A stretch of DNA of 64,000 bases from Clytia hemisphaerica (lineage: Eukaryota; Cnidaria; Hydrozoa; Leptothecata; Clytiidae), in contig CACVBU010000017.1 in NCBI GenBank assembly GCA_902728285.1, forward strand, positions 1,059,437 to 1,123,436, read 5' to 3'. Under the pieces are notes generated by a model. The model had not been told where the DNA came from and did no database searches. It saw nothing but the letters and a program-made list of their open reading frames with translations. Position numbers and translations under genes: made by a program. Of the stretch, positions 23,628 through 38,300 are shown one piece after another; within the stretch, counting starts at the first letter, position 1, and each line of letters begins with the position of its first letter.

Positions 23628-23902
23628 TGGGCTTTTCCAGAAAAAAACCGTGCGACCCCTGTTGAGGAGTCCATTTCCATTCCAAGGGGGTATGGTTTGA
23701 AATGCAGTGGAATTCCATAGCAGTAGACAAAAATCCGTCAAAAATAAGTGAAATTCCATGGGGGTAATGAACGAACTTCTGTAAAAATTCGGAATTCCAG
23801 AGGGGTATGATCCTAAAATTGCCTGGAATTCCAATGGGGGTAGTTCACAAAAGGTTGGAGCTCCTCAACAGGGGGTGTACGGTTTTTTTCTGGAAAAGCC
23901 CA
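23628..23902. mobile_element. TIR element, GGGCTTTTCCAGAAAA family (copy 1)
   Basis: Left end TGGGCTTTTCCAGAAAAAAA and right end TTTTTCTGGAAAAGCCCAAT are inverted copies; CGACCCCTGTTGAGGAG is mirrored by CTCCTCAACAGGGGGTG. The interior reiterates TGGAATTCCA(NNN)GGGGTA units. A related element with the same outer ends lies at 52707-53024. Confidence 0.78.
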
Positions 23903-24344
23903 ATAGAGGCGAGCTCATTTTCTAAGAAAACATAGCTGGTTCTCAAATTATGCTTAGTCATATGCTTACAAAAGCTTTTTTCAAAACATCGTCAATTTTG
24001 ACTGATTTTCATTTTCACTTTTATTTTTCTAATGATTGATTGGGTTTCTTGTGATTTATAATGCATGTGACTTTGACCTCTGCGACGATTGGTCTTACGT
24101 TTTACATTAGATCATTTTGTTTCATTGTGTTAGAATATTCTTTGTCTATCTCACTGTCTCATTGACCCCATTTTCGAAATTTGATGAAATTTCTCAGCCT
24201 CGAGCTATGCTTAGCATTTTTATCTTTTTGCGATTTTGAGCCTAAGTATGCTTATAAACGTTATGCCTAAAGTAGCTTAGAGTGTATGTAAACTTGTTTA
24301 TGGACTTTGGTGTAATCTTTTGATGTTTTAAATGGTTTTAGACC

Positions 24345-24490
24345 GGATGGGGGGGGGGTACTTAGGCAAATGGAGGGTACGGTATGTGCCGCCCTTAAGG
24401 GTACCTTTTTGGGATCCCTAAAGTCCCGCAAAGGGTAGGAAAATCAGAAAATCAAATTTCAGTCCCACTAAGGGTCGGAGAAATAGGAAA
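24345..24490. repeat. Fragment of the GGGACTxAAGGGTC repeat family
   Basis: After a G run, the block with ACTTAGGCAAATGGAGGGTA, GGTATGTGCCGCCCTTAAGG and reiterated CCCACTAAGGGTC units is the inverse of the right half of the element at 56316-56668. The left half is absent, so this is a truncated copy. Confidence 0.7.
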
Positions 24491-26311
24491 ATTTTGTCAT
24501 GTGTTGGATAATTTTTTTCTTATTGATGCAACCTTACGAGAAAAGAATCTACAAAAAGTTGGTAAACGAGTTTGGAGTCACACCCATGAAAATCTTATTG
24601 AATTTGTATGAAGGATTGTATTTCTTAAAAGCGAGATAAAATAAATACCTATTGGCTTGTGTTGACCAATACATCCCGTACTTAATTTATGACCAATAAC
24701 TCTCAATCTTTTCCTTGTAGTAGTAGTAGTAGATTTTGAATTAGCTTCCATCTCAACTACTTTTTTTCCCCATGCAGTTTAAATAAGCGAAATTTTCGAC
24801 TCGTTTTGTTTCCATTCCATTGATCATGACATCTATCCAACTCAAAGTCATTTTTTTAAGTGTTATTTTTAACATTTTCATTTATGTGTGTTTTATTTTT
24901 CCTGAAATAGAAAAGAAAAGTAGTAAAAAAACCTTAGAAACCTTCTGACAGACCAACTGGGACCCTTTCCCACTTGAAAATTGGCCAAAATATCGTCGCC
25001 AGTGGAAAGTTATACTCTAATTTTTATTCCCATTGAAAATAATCATATATGCTATAATCGTCACTTGATAATTTTGTGCTACTTTTTCCGTGCTTACTGA
25101 ATTTTTTGGTTCGAAAAAAATGGAATTCGAATCCCACTCCCACATGGGAGTATCAATCCAATGGCTGAAAAAAATCCTACCGGGTCTGTGAGAAGGGGAA
25201 GTATTAGACGATATTTCAAAGAAAATAACATTCGAGAAACTATTCAAGGAAAAGTAAATCTAGTAAATCCATTCTCGGTACATTTACACCGCTTTTGAGT
25301 AGTGTTACCATTAGGGTACCACTTTCCAAAAAAACTCCTATCAAAGATTTTTGCTTGGCCGGGATTGAGAAACTTTGTCCAGTGGTTTCTCGCGAATGAA
25401 AATGTACTTCCAGCAGAATAAAACTTCAGAAGTCTAGTCAGCCGGTAAGGTTTTTTTTATATCTGAGACTGTAAGGTAATATTAAATTCGTTAAAATACA
25501 ATAATAATTATTTTGTTTTAATGAGTGAAGATTTAAAATGTTCCTTCATATTGACACCATACAAAAACCAAATATACAATGAAAATTATAAAATCCTTAT
25601 CACTCATATACAAAACATTTAAAGGGTTGCGGCTACTTAAGAAGTCGACATTTTCTTGTTGTTACACAAGACAATACCGGGTGACCCACGAAAAAGTTCA
25701 GACGTTTCCCGACATCTTGTATAATTTCAGTTATTATCAAAGATTCCACGTTACTGAAAACAACTCATGTATTCAAATTTCAAAATAAACGACAAAATAT
25801 CGACCACAACAAATATGAAATAAATCATATTTATAAAATACCCAAACAATACAAGATAAGCTCTTACTGTGATAGATAATTAAAGAAGTCAAAGCAAACA
25901 GTCAACGAAATTATTTGAGAAAATGCACAAAGATAATGTTGTATATAGAGCAACTAATTCAAAAATATACAGGATGTAAAAAATCAACAACTAACCAAAA
26001 ATAACAAGGAAAATCTTTGGAGGACCCTTTTATTAAAATCCATTAATAAAAATAAGTTAAAGAAAAGAGAAATTATCGTAAATTCTAAGAAATGTATGAG
26101 TAAAAATGTCAATAGCAGGACGTTCTGATGAAAAGCAAACAATAACAAACAACAAAACATCTGTTAATATCTATCAGTCGGGGAACTGCAATTTGAAAGT
26201 TTATAACAGCCTGCTAGAATCTCCTGAATGATTATATGCTTTTTAGTATAATTTTGCACAGCAAAACAGTACATGATTAGAGAGGTCCAGGTGAGATTGC
26301 TATTTTTTTAA
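24491..26311. other. Intergenic, no supported gene
   Basis: Downstream flank of SMAP. A TAG trinucleotide run lies at about 24718-24733. Short frames here lack family resemblance. Confidence 0.4.
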
Positions 26312-29300
26312 TTAATTCCACAGTAAATTATTCATTGTATTTCCACCAGTATTGCCACTGTTTACCATACCATTCATATTACCATTAAGACCACCAAACA
26401 TCTGTTGTTGTGGCTGTTGACCCATTTGTTGTTGAGGTTGACTCCAACCCATACTTTGCATATTTGATCCACCCATTCCTGACATCCCTTGATTCTGACC
26501 CATCATATTGAACCCTTGCATTTGCGACTGTTGTTGTGGTTGTTGCTGAGGAAAACCTGCGTTCATTTGTGTGTTCATCATAGTTTGCCGTTGTTGTTGT
26601 GTGTTCATCATAGGTTGCCGTTGTGGCTGTTGCTTGTACGAATTAAATTGTTGTTGTGGTGTTTGTTGTTGATTCATCATATTAAATTGTTGTTGTTGTT
26701 GTTGTGGCTGCTGGTTGAAATTCATCTGTTGCATTTGCATGTTCATCTGGTTCATCTGTGTGTCGAGAAAGAAGACAAAAATAAGCTTTAATATAACAAG
26801 TGATACTTTTATAGACCTACCTGGTTATCAAAACTAATCAATGATCATTGAAACAATGAAACGCTATTAAACGCTTTTCTTTATAAAAACAATTATCCAC
26901 TATCAGAAAAATGCACAGCTTAATAAATAAGGTTTCTAGAAAACTCAAACCATCGCGCTCTACCGTGACATTTTCATCTTAAAAAAAAACTAATAAAAAT
27001 AATAATATGACTACATTACGAGAACATTGATCTATGCTTATAAATAGCGATTTTTATACCAGGTGCGCCACAAAAAAGTTTCTCTCTTTAAAACTAATTT
27101 TCTCGAAATCTAAAAATGTTTTAAAAACCGTTCCTATTTCATTGGAAAGAAGAAAGATAAACTTAAATTTTGATGGGTCATTTATTAAATTCGATTCATT
27201 AGATCAAAAGTTATGCTCAATTAAATAAAAAAAGTTACTTTCTGAAAGTGCTCAAAATCGTCAATAATCGACATATCAAAAAGTAGTTGGTAACAGACGA
27301 ACAGACGAACGAACGAACGGACGACCAAACACATGTTAATTTTATAGGACCTCCACCCCACCGGGGTAGGTCCAAAAAGGTTACAAAATCAATGATGATT
27401 TTCATTTTCAAATTAAAGACAGTCTTTAATTTTCGCCAGGTTTTTTAAATTAGATTTAAGGTCGTTCACAAGATTTATCAATTGAAAAATTCAAAAACTA
27501 TATATCTTTCAAACTCATACCACCCCAAAGGAATTCTGTTTACAACAGATTAAAAGAAAAATTGGAACATTTAATTCGTTAAAATTACCTGGCTCATCAT
27601 TCCCTGTTGATTGTATTGTTGCATTTGAGGCTGCTGCTGTTGGTGTTGGAATCGTTGTTGTTGGTGCATCTGTTGTTGCTGTTGTTGGGGCATCATGTTG
27701 TTCATGGTATAAACACCACCTGGAACACCAAACATTTGCTGTTGTTGTTGTTGTTGTTGTTGTTGCTGGGGTTTCATCCCTGTGTTCGTACTACTTCCAT
27801 ACAGTGATAAAATTGATTCTATAAGAAAAGAACAATATTATTGCATTAAATTTGAAGTGAAGAAGTAACAATGATCTTTAACACCTTCAGCATTAATGGC
27901 AAAGTTTTCCTAAAAGATCTAAAACTCCAGAGAGCATCCATAGATGAATTAAAAACCAAGTTTTTGTTTTCAAACTATATTTCAAACCAACACTTAAACA
28001 AAATTCTTGCAATATCCACCATTTTATCAAAAGTGGTTCCCTAATGGTAGCAATGAGACAAAGTTGTCGACACTTTGCAAAGTGATGAACCACCACATTG
28101 AGTTGTTTGAACCATTATGGTCACTTTCTAAAAACTTTGATCAAGATTTTAACTAAATAAGCTTAGAGACAGCTTATAATAGTCAGTTGGGATCAATAAA
28201 AGATTATATAAATAAATAAAAAAAGTCAGTAATCTAATATAAGCTAAACCTTTTGCCGATTTTGCAGGAGCTTCTGGAGTGGTTTGTGCAGGTGCATTGG
28301 CAAAGAGATCAGTATTGGTCTGTGCCGACGTTGTTGTTGTGTTTGAACTAAAGGGATCAGCATTTGCAGAAGAAGCCGCTGGTACTGGATCTGACCACTG
28401 AAACAAAAAAAATACATGTTTCTCTTATCTTACTGACTCATCTGGGGAAGACTATTCGATGGCAAGATTTGATACAAAGTTTTCACTTACAGATTAAAAA
28501 AATTAGTCATTATCTCCAAAATTGGTGATTTTCTTGTCGCTAACTTTTGATGTGGCTTAATAAAGTGAATGAATTTATGACACCATCAAAAGTGAACTAC
28601 TTACACCACCAAAGTTCAACAAATCATTGCTACTTGCAGAGTGCTTAACTTCAGCATTAGCAGTTGGTGTAGGATGATCCAAAGACAACAAATCGTTCAT
28701 TGAATGACTCTTTTGGTGTTGTTCAGCTGATAATGTATTAGCTGTGGCAGGACTGGATTTTTTCTAATGATAAGAACAAGATTTTTTCCTTATTTGGTCA
28801 GATTTGGTGAAATTCAAAACAAAGACTTCAAATTTGAACAGAACCCTGGTAGTAGCCCATTATAAAAGAATCGAAGCATCACTTAAGAAATAGATACTTT
28901 CAATTGTTAAATACTAACCGGTTCAGTCTTTGCCATATTGAGTATAGTATTATTTGAAGACGCTGTGGTAGCTGGTTTTGATAGATCTACTTTCTTTTCA
29001 GCTCGACGTTGTCTACTTGCTGTGGAAGTTGTCTAAAAAGTTAAAATAAAACCCATTTTAAAACCTTTATTCCCAGATTGTCATTACCGAGTTTATGTAG
29101 CGGAGGATATCAAGGGTGGTGGTAAGTGAAATGATGCAAAACAAAGTCGATAGTTGGTGTACGGCTCTATATCGCCTTTGCTCACCTAAACAGACGACGG
29201 TATCTTGGTGTTTATACCGTCGTCGAGCAAAGTGGACGGTGGTTTTGGAGACATGTCAACTTTGCTTTATACCGTCCCCCTCCATTTATCTCGAATACAT

Positions 29301-32300
29301 AAACTCGCTATTGTAAGAAAAAGGGGTTAACTGGTAAAGAGTACTTTTCTGATGGAGTGAGATAGCATGTGAGAAGGTCATAGCGTATAGCAGGGGAAAA
29401 CATCTAATCTCCCAAAGGATTATCAGGGTTGGCCTCCTACTAAATCGAATTTTTATAAATGTAGATTTGAAACCATTTTGGAAAGATAGTTTTATTTGAA
29501 TTATTCTTTATCATACAGTATATTTTAACAAACCTTTTTGTCCTTCTCTTTGTCTTCTCTAGAGTCATTTTTCAATCGATCTACCTTTGATTGAGGGTTT
29601 TCAGGTGGTTCCCCATCCTTCTTGATATAAAGTTTCTTTTCATATTTATTTCTGATAAATGCCTCAAGAGCACTGAAATTAATCGAAAAAAATATAATTT
29701 TTTTAATAGAATTTTTGGTGGTTTAAAATATAATTTGATTATGACCTGTTCAGATCTAAATAAAAGGATCCTTTCGCACCATCATAAAGGAGGGCCAAAG
29801 AAACCCTATACTTTTCTTTCGATTTTTTAATCAGAATCTAATTGCTAATGTTTCTTTTATTAGATTAACAGCTCTTATATATCAAAGTGTGAGACATTAA
29901 AAAACTAAATAATGCAAATGATTTACTGAGTTGCTTGGGGTCTTGTGAAGTCCTTTGGTAAGTAGCACTCATAATATTCAGCAGCTCTTTTGTTTCCCCA
30001 TCGCAAAACATTCTAAGTTTAAGAAACCAGAAAATAAACATTATAGAAACAAAAAACAAAATGTGCAATATTAAATAAAAGTCATATCAATCATATAAAA
30101 CTTGCTATCCTAAAAGGCCCGACCAGCGTCCGTTCAATTATTTACCAGACACAATGACGTCATTTGTACCCATAGGGTAACTAAAAAAATTTCAACATCA
30201 AACATATACATATTATATACCAATCGAAACGTTGTCACCTTTATCAATAAACATGTTATGACAGTTTTTTAAACGTCTGAAACGTCGTTTTCATCTGTCC
30301 TATACGACAAAAATCCGAAATTTCAAACTCATCAAAATGAAAATTCAATATAATGACTTCCAAGTGAGTATATATGATTTCTTAACTCCAGATATTCGAC
30401 TCGAAAAAATGTGATAATAACATCAAAATTTGAAACTTTGATTGGTATATAATTGGTTTTGCCTGTGACGTTATCAATTACAAAATTATTTCCGGACATG
30501 TTCATTAAACACTTCATTGTCGCGGTTCGATTTTATACTAAGAAAGGTCATACTAATTTGCAAAATAACCAATGAGTTTGTTTGCAAAATATTCTTAGAA
30601 TTAAATATTCATTCGGTATCAGCTACTTGTCTAAATGTCCTAAAACATGACAAATAGTATAAAGCTGATGAGACTTAAGCTAAAGTTTAGAGAGACTTCT
30701 GTGATTTGAAGAGACTGAAACTCTGGACAACCTGTTAATATACTTCACCTGGAGCTGCTCTGGTGTCCAACTATCCAAGTCAATTGACTTCATTTTTGAG
30801 ATATGAACACCCAAATTCCGGTGGATACCAGCACATCTTATACATACAAATACACCCAAGCTCCAGGAAGACCATCTTGGACCTAAAATAAATGTTAAGA
30901 AGGCATTTCTATTTTCTATTTTCATTTCAATATCTGACAGCAGCAAATTTTTTGCCATGATTTTTGCATATAATCCAAGATGGCAGAAGAAAAGTGAAAA
31001 GGACTATAGCTTCACTCAATGAAAAGATACAGCCAAATATCTAACTGTGGTTGTTTTTCAACTTTCTTCAGCTGAAACACTCCACATTTCCTGATTTTTA
31101 CCCACATGCAGTCGTTTAGATAGATAAGATACTGTTATTTGCAGTGAGATGAAATTTTGAATTTTCTGGGAGGACAATACCTTTAGGTGAATGTGACAGT
31201 CTATTTGCTTAACTAATTACTCCATACTTCAGTGTATGCAAGTAAAACCATAGGGAAATTAGATATATTACCAATTGAATCCAGACGGTGTCAATCAAAA
31301 GAATCAAATGTCGAATCAATTGAACAGAATCAAATCCAATAGAATAATTGTGATTTGATTGTCAAAATAATCTAATCACAATCAAATATTACCCAGTATT
31401 TGTTGTTCAATTGCTTTGATTACAGTCGATTGTATTTGATTATGTTCAATTATGTTCAATTGATTCAATTGTATTTGCTTACTTTATTTGCTCTCGTACA
31501 GTAGACGTGCAAATTTGGATCAAACATGATCGTAATTGAACCAACCGAACATAATGAAATAGCAATTGTACCAATTGGACGTTAATTGAATGCAATCAAA
31601 TATTACCAAGTAATCGGCTGTTCGATTGAGTTTGATTAAATTATTCGATCACATTTGATTCTATTCAATTGCATTTAATTACATTCGATTGGTTCGATCT
31701 CCATTTTTGATCAAACTTGTGATTGCATTCAAAAATAGAACCCCAAAAAGTGAGGTTTTCATTCACAGCCACTTTTTAGCCCACAGCGTTGATATTCTTG
31801 TGGCTGCTGTGTAGTACAAAATTCTATAAAATAAGGAAATTGATGAGCTTTCCAAAAATGTGGCTCCCTTTGAAGTTGAGTGATTCAGTCTTGAAATATA
31901 AGATGGCAAAGTGAGGGCAGGTTTTGTGGCTGTATGTCATGTGGCTCACTCAACGGGTTGGCTTATATGTGCTGTCCTGCTTTAAGACTTCAATATTTTT
32001 TAACCGTTTTTCTTGGAATTGGTAGTTTGAGGTCTGATAAAGATACTTATGGGTTTAATTTGTGGCTGCAGGGTTTTCAATGGGCTTAAAACAGCTTAAA
32101 ATGTGGCTTCAATCAGTAATTTATCAATTTACAAATTCCAGGTTGGGTTTTGTTTTCGAAATATGAATATTTGCAAAGCCTGATGCAAAACAAACACAAT
32201 CTGACACAATACAGTGTTATTTTAAGAAAAAGTGTACATTTTGTGGCTGCAAATACCATTTTTTTTACATAAAACCTTCTGAGCTGTTACATATAAGTAT

Positions 32301-35300
32301 TAGTTGGCATTTTTAGGGTTGGCTTATGTGCTGTCCTGCTTTAAGACTTCAATATTTTTTAACCATTTTTCTTGGAATTGGTAGTTTAATGTCTTATAAA
32401 GATACTTATGGGTTTAATTTGTGGCTACATGGTTTTCAATGGGCTTAAAATGTGGCTTCAATCAAAGCATATATGAAAAAATCGTCAACTTTGAGCCGCA
32501 ATTCTAGCCCAATGACCCAATGATTTTGGTTCCATTTTTGATATTTTGTGGATAAACCCTTTTGCTACGAGTTTCATCTGAAAAAAATGATTTTTACTCA
32601 TTGAACAAATTTGTGGCTGCTGTTTTATCAACATAGTATTTTTCTTGATTTGTGCCGCAGTTTTGGCCCATTTTACAAAATTTTTTTTTTCAACCTACTT
32701 ATATCACCTTTAGAACCAATATTGTGAAGTTTCGTTTGAAAAGAGTTATTTTTAAAAAGGATATTCAAATTTCTTTTTTTTTGCTGTTTTTGAAAACCTC
32801 ACGCAATTTTTGAATGCCATCTTGTTCGTTTGACACTGTCTGGTTATATGGCATGCTAATATTCTCCTGAATTAGCATGCATTAACTCTGCTCAACATGC
32901 TTATTATTCCAACTACAGCTTTTTCGTTCCTGTAATTTTGCATATAATGTAATATGGCAGAGGAAAAGGTGAAAAGGTCTATTTAAACCTTTTCAACTTG
33001 TAAATAAAAAACTAAACAATTTAAGGTTAGAAAAACGTCAATTGACAGTTTAAAAACTGTTTCAGAAAACAATCTAGTAAGTCTAATCACGTTTAATCTT
33101 TTTTCGCGTGGTTTGTTTTCTCAGACCAAAGTTTCTTTCTAGTTTCAAAATTGAAAGTAGTGCGTTCATTCTTATACTATTGTATTCAATTCTAAAGCTA
33201 AACAACTTCTTAGATTTATTTACCAAAAGGCAGCTACACCGAACGAGAACGGCGGAAATAAATCTTTGAGGAATAGCTCCCACCGTACACTGTACAGTAA
33301 GTTGGTAAGTCGACATCCCTTGTCTAATTCCGACACCCTTTTTTAGAGACAGGAATAATATGAAAGCTTGAATCACTGATTGAAAAAGGATTATTCCTCT
33401 GGGACCATTAAGCCAAGAAAAACAGTTTCAACCTTTCTATCAATTTCAGCTGATAAAAAGGGTGTCAGAATTAGAGGAGGGATGTCGACATTAGACCAAG
33501 TTACGGTACGGTGTAGCCGCTGTACCTTATACGGTGGTCAAAATAGGTTGACTTGTTCCCACTGTACGCCCACCGGACAACACCGTACAACGTACGGCAG
33601 TGTCCAGGGTCGTGCTTACGTGCAGCGTAGGGTACAAAGTCCAAATATACGTTTTCGTAACTTTTATATGAACAGTTAGGGCTACCCAGCCATTTTGAGT
33701 GCTTTTCGCACTGGGTTTCCTCAAGTAACTCATATTGTGCGTTCTGATTGGTCGTAGAAAATGAAAGTGGTTTTTGTGCGTTTTTATTGGACAAGACAAA
33801 CTCTGACTCGTTGCTACAGGAAACATATTTGACACAATCAACCGGAGGTATCCAATATGATCGAAAGCAATCAAATAGTAATCTAAATGATCGAACAAAT
33901 CAAAAATGGTCGAAGAAAATGCCACGATTTGGAGTCGAGTGAGTATTTGATCACTGATAAATAGAATCAATAGGTGGTCTCTAAGCACCTTTGATTATTA
34001 TCAATCATTATTGATTACTTCAAACGTGCAATTAGTACTGCCTGGCCTACTAAAAATGATGCAAACCGATCGAACACAATCTATTTGTGATTGCAGCCTA
34101 AACATTGGGCTGAAGCAATATAAAAAAGAAACCGTGAAAGGTCCTAAATCCGACACCACTGCCTAATTCCGACCCACCAAATAACTGTTATGAAAAAAAA
34201 TTATATGTTTACAAACATTCCCTATCCAAGTTGAACGATAAACTATTGCTAGAACTCTTGAAACAAACCATCTAACAAGATAGCTGTAATGTCAAGATAA
34301 TGTAATTAAAAAGTGTGAGTTGTAAAAATAATTACCTTTTATTCTGGATCAGTTGCTCATATGTTTAAAACGATAACAGTTTTGTAATAAAAGTGACTTG
34401 TGCGGGAAAAATACGAAACAACTTTGGCTGGTTTCCATAAAAAAACAAACAGACTAAGTTGCAAAAATGGCACGAATTTGAAAAAAGGGCGGATGCGGTA
34501 GCTCTTAATTTGAATAAAAAACATCGAATCAAAGAGGCGGCAACTATCAACGCCCTCTTTACCACCCATAAGTCCGGATGTTTATTTACAGAAGGCCCGC
34601 AATCAAGCCAAGTGCCAGTGTAAAGTAATAAAAACCAGGCTTGATTACGTAACGTTTCAAAATTAGCACACTCGTACATAGACCTCTTTTATATTTTCGT
34701 GTGCTTTGGAAAATCAAAACATCCCATTACTTTTTATGATGCTGTTACTACTGTTGTCATTTATGACGTTGTGCATATTACAATAAAAAAATATGTTTTG
34801 TTATAAGAAGCAATTATTGTTATTTGGTTCAATTGGTTCAGTGTATCAAATCTCTCAGTTTACTTGACACTTTGGTATCTTCGCTGCGTCACAGCGAAAG
34901 ATTTGTTTTTGTTTTTGTTTGTATCTTTGAAAGACCCCATCGGATTTAGGCAGTGGTGTCGGATTTAGAACCTCTCACGAAACATGATGCGAGAAGTAAC
35001 AGTTAGCACAGAATGAAAACATCCTTTAACCCACCCCACCAAACAACCTAACTATAACCAGACGGTGTAAATCGAACAAATCGAACGCCGAATCAATTGA
35101 ACGCAATCGAATAATTGCAATTCGATTGTCGAACGCAATCTAATCGCAATCGAATATTACCCAGGAGTTGCTGTTCGATTGCTTCGATTACGTTCGATTG
35201 ATTCAATACACCGTTTAGTAGTGTCGACTGCGCACGCGTTCAAACAATTTTCCATTGTTTTGATTTTAGTGATCGCGGGAAACTACGGGGGAGAGCGTAA

Positions 35301-38300
35301 AAAAACAGTGGGTAAAAATTTGGTTTACATAAGGAAACCCAGCAGAAAAACGGTAGGTAAAGAACTCCTTTTAATCATAACTTCTTTTCCTCTTGATGAA
35401 TTTTTGTGAAATTTTCAGGAAAGATCCATAAAATTATCATTGATATCATGTTCAAATATATAAGTCATTCTTTTTAAAGGAAAGATAAAAACTGACAATG
35501 TTTACATTCCTCTAACCTTCCACAGTACTAAAGTGCGCATTTTTACCTACCGTTTTCACGGTGGAACCTAGTGGAGGAGGTGAGACTCCTAAACGGTGTA
35601 TTATATTAGATTTTATTCGCTTTGGTATGGTACTTAAGCACTCAGCCGCCCACTAAATAGCCCTAACGGCGTGATTCAATTTAATTTAATCAAACTCATC
35701 AAACATAATCCTAATTAAACGAAATCGAACATAGCTCAACTATTAATCAAACCAATCTAACCTTACTCAAACGCAATCGGACACAATCGAATATTACCCA
35801 GGAATTGGCTGTTCGATTGAGATTCGATTACGTTCGACAATCGAATCGCAATTATTTGATCGCGTTCGATTACGTTCGATTGGTTCGATTGTAATTTTTG
35901 TTCAAAGTTGTTCGATTGACACCGTCTGGCTATAAATTGATTTGCAGGTTGGTATAGTTCGATAAAAGAAGGAATTCGTTTGTACACCACGGAGTCCATC
36001 GCTTCTAAAGTTTGGAATCATCTCAAAGTTGTGCCTTCTGTTTGGTCGCGTTTAACGGGCTATCTTGTTTGGGATGGTATCTTTTTCGTAATAGTTCATG
36101 TGCTTGTAAAGTTGGACCATGTCACAAAAGTGTCTTCTAAACTCAAGCATAGGAAGATCTAATTCACGCAATCTAGAGATATATCACCTTCATTGTATAT
36201 ATTCTTTATATCGTTTCAGTCAAACATTCACTAATGTTATATACTAAGTAGAAAAACCTCCTGGTTATTATTTATGTTTGACTTATAATCAATTGACTTG
36301 GAGGAATATCTCAACACAGCCTTATCCGAGAGGCAAGCTCAGCTCAACGATCGGGTCACCAATATACCCAACCAGCTGGCTTCCAACGACACACTGGCTA
36401 TACACAAGTCTTGCATCTCTGCACTCACTTTTCATTAACTGACAACTCTGCTACACACATCAACTGGCAACTCTGCTACGTCACATCAACTGGCAACTCT
36501 GCTATATCACATCAACTGGCAACTCTGCTGTTACAACTTTGTGGTTGCATCTGCTTGGTCCAGCACAACCGGCTATAACTGCCACCCAAAGCTTCTCCAC
36601 ATCAGGTTAGCCCCAAACTATACAGGTATAACAGTTATTACCTTATTTGTTTGTGCAACCCAAGACGTTTCGTTTTCACTCTGGTGTCTGGACCAACATT
36701 AGATGCTCACCTTTCAAGAAAAACACGTTCACAAATCGGGTTAGCCCCGAACTACACAGGTCAGAGAGTTTTTATCTTACACAATCTGACACCTTGAGTC
36801 ATGGTTGTGGTCCAATGCCCTTTTCCTGAATGTGACTATGCGACAATAGACAATATAATACGTCAACTAGATCAGACACTTTTGCAACGCTCTTCGGAAA
36901 AATGGCTGAAAACCAATAAAAACATCAAAATTCATGAAAATAACATCAAAATGGATAAAGATCAGTCTTTCGAAGCAGCCTCACCACCTCAAGCTTGCAC
37001 GCCATCAAGATGTACTGAAGACGATGACCTGGATCGCTTAACATGCAAAAAATGTAAAAGATCAGTTCATTACGAGTGCACACAGTTACCCCTGTATCAA
37101 CTAAAATATTCGTGACATCCTACAACGATCATTACTATGTTCAAACTGTGTACGAATAACGAAAAACCTAAGAAATAAAGTGGGAAAAAACACTCAACAT
37201 ATGATGCAAAATGAACTTAAAAAGAAAGACGACGTCATACAAAAACTGAGCAAGGAGGTCAACACCAACACAAAAACCCGTGATTCCATCAAAAATGACC
37301 TCAAAACCTTTCTGGCAGGAAACTACAAGAGATGGAGGAGAAGACAAGAAGCATGATTAAGGAGGAAATAAAGCACACAGCAGAAATAATGACGGAAAAA
37401 TCAAAGAAAACATACGCTGAGATTACCAAGAAGCACAAAGAAGACTTAAAATCTGCCGAAGAACAAAAACGGAAGGAAGAAAGCGAAAAGAGAGAGACAT
37501 AGAATCTAGAAAACTGAATATGATCGTTCACGGGTTTCTCGAATATTCAGGCCCAGATAAGGACGAAGAAGAAAATGGGAAAAAATATGACATATTTCGG
37601 TTCCGAGAAGTCCTAGATGACATCAATGTTCCAGAAATCAATGTTACTCACCACATTAGGAGACAGAAAAACAAAGAATGGCCGTCCTCTGAAAGTCACC
37701 CTGCAAACATGACAAAGATCTTATCATGAAGAATTTACACATGCTAAAAGAAACTTGTTTCTTTCAGGTAAGTATAACGGAAGATTTCACAATCAACGAA
37801 CGGAAAAAGATCAAGGAGATGCACGAACAAGCGAAAAAAACTTAACAAAGACAATAACAATAAAGGATTCAACTGGTGCGTAAGAGGAAGCCTAAGTATC
37901 AAAGGACAAGCTGGCATATGCAAATACATCCTCACTTGCCAATGCGAGCGTGAAATCAACTACAGTGACCATATACTGCGTGATGTAGTTGTTCAAGGAC
38001 TATATGACAATGATATCCAACTCGATCTTCTCAGTGACCAAAATCAAGACATGTCACTCGAGGAAGTCCTTCAATTTGTTGAAAAGAAAGAAGCTGGTCG
38101 ACGCTCCGCCAACAAACTGCATGACTCCCAAGCAGCTGGAATCAGCCAATACAAAAGAAACCAGCGAGAGCAGGTCAAAGAAGGGTCCTGTAACTACTGC
38201 GGCAAGAAGGGTCACGGAAAGAACTCATCATCAGCCATCAGAAAGATGAAGTGTCCAGCCTTCAACAAAACATGTGATTACTGCCAGAAGAGCCATCACT

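Noticed and set aside
25579-25788. 69-codon plus-strand frame
   Set aside because: No resemblance to any family, AT-rich context, no splice or poly(A) support.
26489-27807. Leu/His/Val-rich plus-strand frames
   Set aside because: Antisense shadows of the Gln-rich SMAP exons 8 and 9; CAG/CAA runs read as Leu/Val on the other strand.
33083-33988. Overlapping frames on both strands of 97-153 codons
   Set aside because: They lie in inverted-repeat DNA within SMAP intron 1, overlap one another on opposite strands and resemble no protein family.
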